Assembly (NCBI GenBank): GCA_937958265.1
Contig: CALGNX010000026.1
Location: forward strand, 1-64,000
Length of the DNA stretch: 64,000 bases
From: an uncultured Algibacter sp.
GTDB taxonomy: Bacteria > Bacteroidota > Bacteroidia > Flavobacteriales > Flavobacteriaceae
Direction: 5' to 3'
Under the pieces are notes generated by a model. The model was not told the origin of the DNA. It did not search any database and saw nothing but the letters and a program-made list of their open reading frames with translations. The position numbers and the translations under genes are program-made. This document shows positions 63,928 to 64,000 of the stretch, in pieces (within the stretch, counting starts at the first letter, position 1; each line of letters starts with the position of its first letter).

Positions 63928-64000
63928 GGGCGTTACCACAAGGGTCAGGCTATACGTTCCAAGTCCTCGCATTCGCCGCTAATGCGTCAATGCTGTGGGC
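63928..64000 (+). repeat. GGGCGTTACC dispersed repeat, copy 4 (cut by window end)
   Basis: Starts GGGCGTTACCACAAGGGTCA, continues GGCTATACGTTCC, CAAGTCCTCGC and TGCTGTGGGC, then leaves the window. It lies 8 bases after the porin stop. Its inner part resembles copy 2. Confidence 0.75.

Overview
This is a 64 kb, AT-rich chromosomal window that reads as a member of the Flavobacteriaceae (phylum Bacteroidetes). Evidence for this: many start codons sit just downstream of the Bacteroidetes -7 promoter box TAnnTTTG; type IX secretion sorting domains and a PorT/SprT homologue are present; there is a TamL lipoprotein and a SusC/SusD pair; lipoproteins have Bacteroidetes-style lipoboxes; and the ribosomal proteins S14 and L36 are zinc-free forms. 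The genus cannot be fixed from the sequence alone. No rRNA, tRNA, CRISPR array, complete insertion sequence or prophage was seen.

Layout. 1-9.8 kb is the 3' part of the S10-spc-alpha ribosomal superoperon: rpmC, rpsQ, rplN, rplX, rplE, rpsN, rpsH, rplF, rplR, rpsE, rpmD, rplO, secY, infA, rpmJ, rpsM, rpsK, rpsD, rpoA, rplQ. A hairpin, a promoter box and a foldable leader before rpsD suggest that rpsD-rpoA-rplQ can be a separately controlled unit. 10-16.2 kb holds central metabolism (carA, eno, gltA) and two guanidino-modifying enzymes (a DDAH-like hydrolase and CtlX). 16.3-19.2 kb is a Trk potassium uptake operon on the minus strand. 19.6-25 kb holds menaquinone methyltransferase, PorT, a SpoU rRNA methyltransferase and TamL, so outer-membrane biogenesis and secretion. 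25-34.8 kb is mostly housekeeping: fbaA, accD, a sterol desaturase-family enzyme, lysA, sucC, a DUF1456 protein, a small unrecognised protein and uvrB.

34.9-45 kb is the most accessory-looking part. Two large secreted proteins with type B T9SS sorting domains lie in tandem. Next come a decayed third sorting-domain tail and a decayed ABC-transporter ATPase. A (TTA)9 microsatellite follows, then an unrecognised protein with kinase-like motifs and a convergent pRiA4b ORF-3-family protein. 45-54.3 kb holds a lipoprotein, coaD, ddl, a membrane-anchored PASTA protein, rluD, yaaA, a large lipoprotein with a probable beta-propeller, and rnhB. 54.5-64 kb is an import locus (SusC, SusD, a HExxH zinc metallohydrolase lipoprotein and a DUF4302 lipoprotein, ending in a strong terminator), followed by a putative porin.

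Two dispersed non-coding repeat families were found by eye. One begins GGGCGTTACC and has four copies (19.3, 48.1, 49.9 and 63.9 kb). The other begins ATACCAATTAAAAT and has a complete inverted-repeat copy at 28.7 kb and a solo arm at 50.1 kb. The clearest candidates for something undescribed are these repeats, the rpsD leader and the kinase-like protein at 43.4 kb.
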